Program-made: the position numbers and the translations under genes | The notes under the pieces: generated by a model | Told to the model about the DNA's origin: nothing | Database searches by the model: none | The model's input: the letters and a program-made list of their open reading frames with translations, nothing else | Assembly (NCBI GenBank): GCA_025353525.1 | Contig: JANXOO010000493.1 | Coordinates: 1 to 5,367 of the forward strand | Direction: 5' to 3' | DNA from: Schlesneria sp. | GTDB taxonomy: Bacteria; Planctomycetota; Planctomycetia; Planctomycetales; Planctomycetaceae | DNA length: 5,367 bases | Part shown: positions 5,324 through 5,367 of the stretch, one piece after another | How positions within the stretch are numbered: the first letter of the stretch is position 1 | Layout: each line of letters begins with the position of its first letter

Positions 5324-5367
5324 TTGTCAGGTCTGGCTCCTTTTCGCCGGAATTTTGCAAATGCTGG

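Overview
The window holds three protein genes and two long intergenic stretches. I read it as a chromosomal segment of a bacterium, most likely a member of the Planctomycetota. This is an inference from four things: a NusA with a shortened N-terminal domain, an unusual FabF-like protein without the condensing cysteine, a secreted TPR protein, and a decayed IS200/RAYT-type remnant beside GC-rich mini-hairpins. No taxonomic marker such as 16S is present, so this stays tentative.

Layout: (1) Bases 1-1311, + strand, carry a FabF/KAS-II-fold protein whose start lies just outside the window. The fold motifs are intact, but the nucleophilic Cys is Asp, one catalytic His is Asn, and the FabF gating loop is rewritten. 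It resembles a chain-length-factor-like partner rather than an active condensing enzyme. (2) Bases 1312-1851 are a gap between convergent genes. The gap contains small perfect hairpins and the first ~45 codons of an IS200-like (REP-associated) transposase, bracketed by a 16-nt inverted repeat. (3) Bases 1852-3267, - strand, encode an exported TPR protein with an NlpI-like C-terminal part. (4) Bases 3268-3871 separate the divergent TPR and nusA genes. On the + strand this stretch has a good sigma70-type promoter, a 13-bp triplet tandem repeat, a possible branched RNA fold, a boxA-like octamer and an intrinsic-terminator-shaped hairpin, in that order. (5) Bases 3872-5284, + strand, are nusA, followed by a second, unrelated 13-bp-period tandem repeat at the window edge.

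The genes do not form one pathway. The most coherent hypothesis is that nusA is preceded by a ~415-nt regulatory leader in which a boxA-like element and a terminator hairpin could let the Nus machinery regulate itself. The second point of interest is the cysteine-less ketosynthase homologue. I found no CRISPR array, rRNA, tRNA or intact mobile element.
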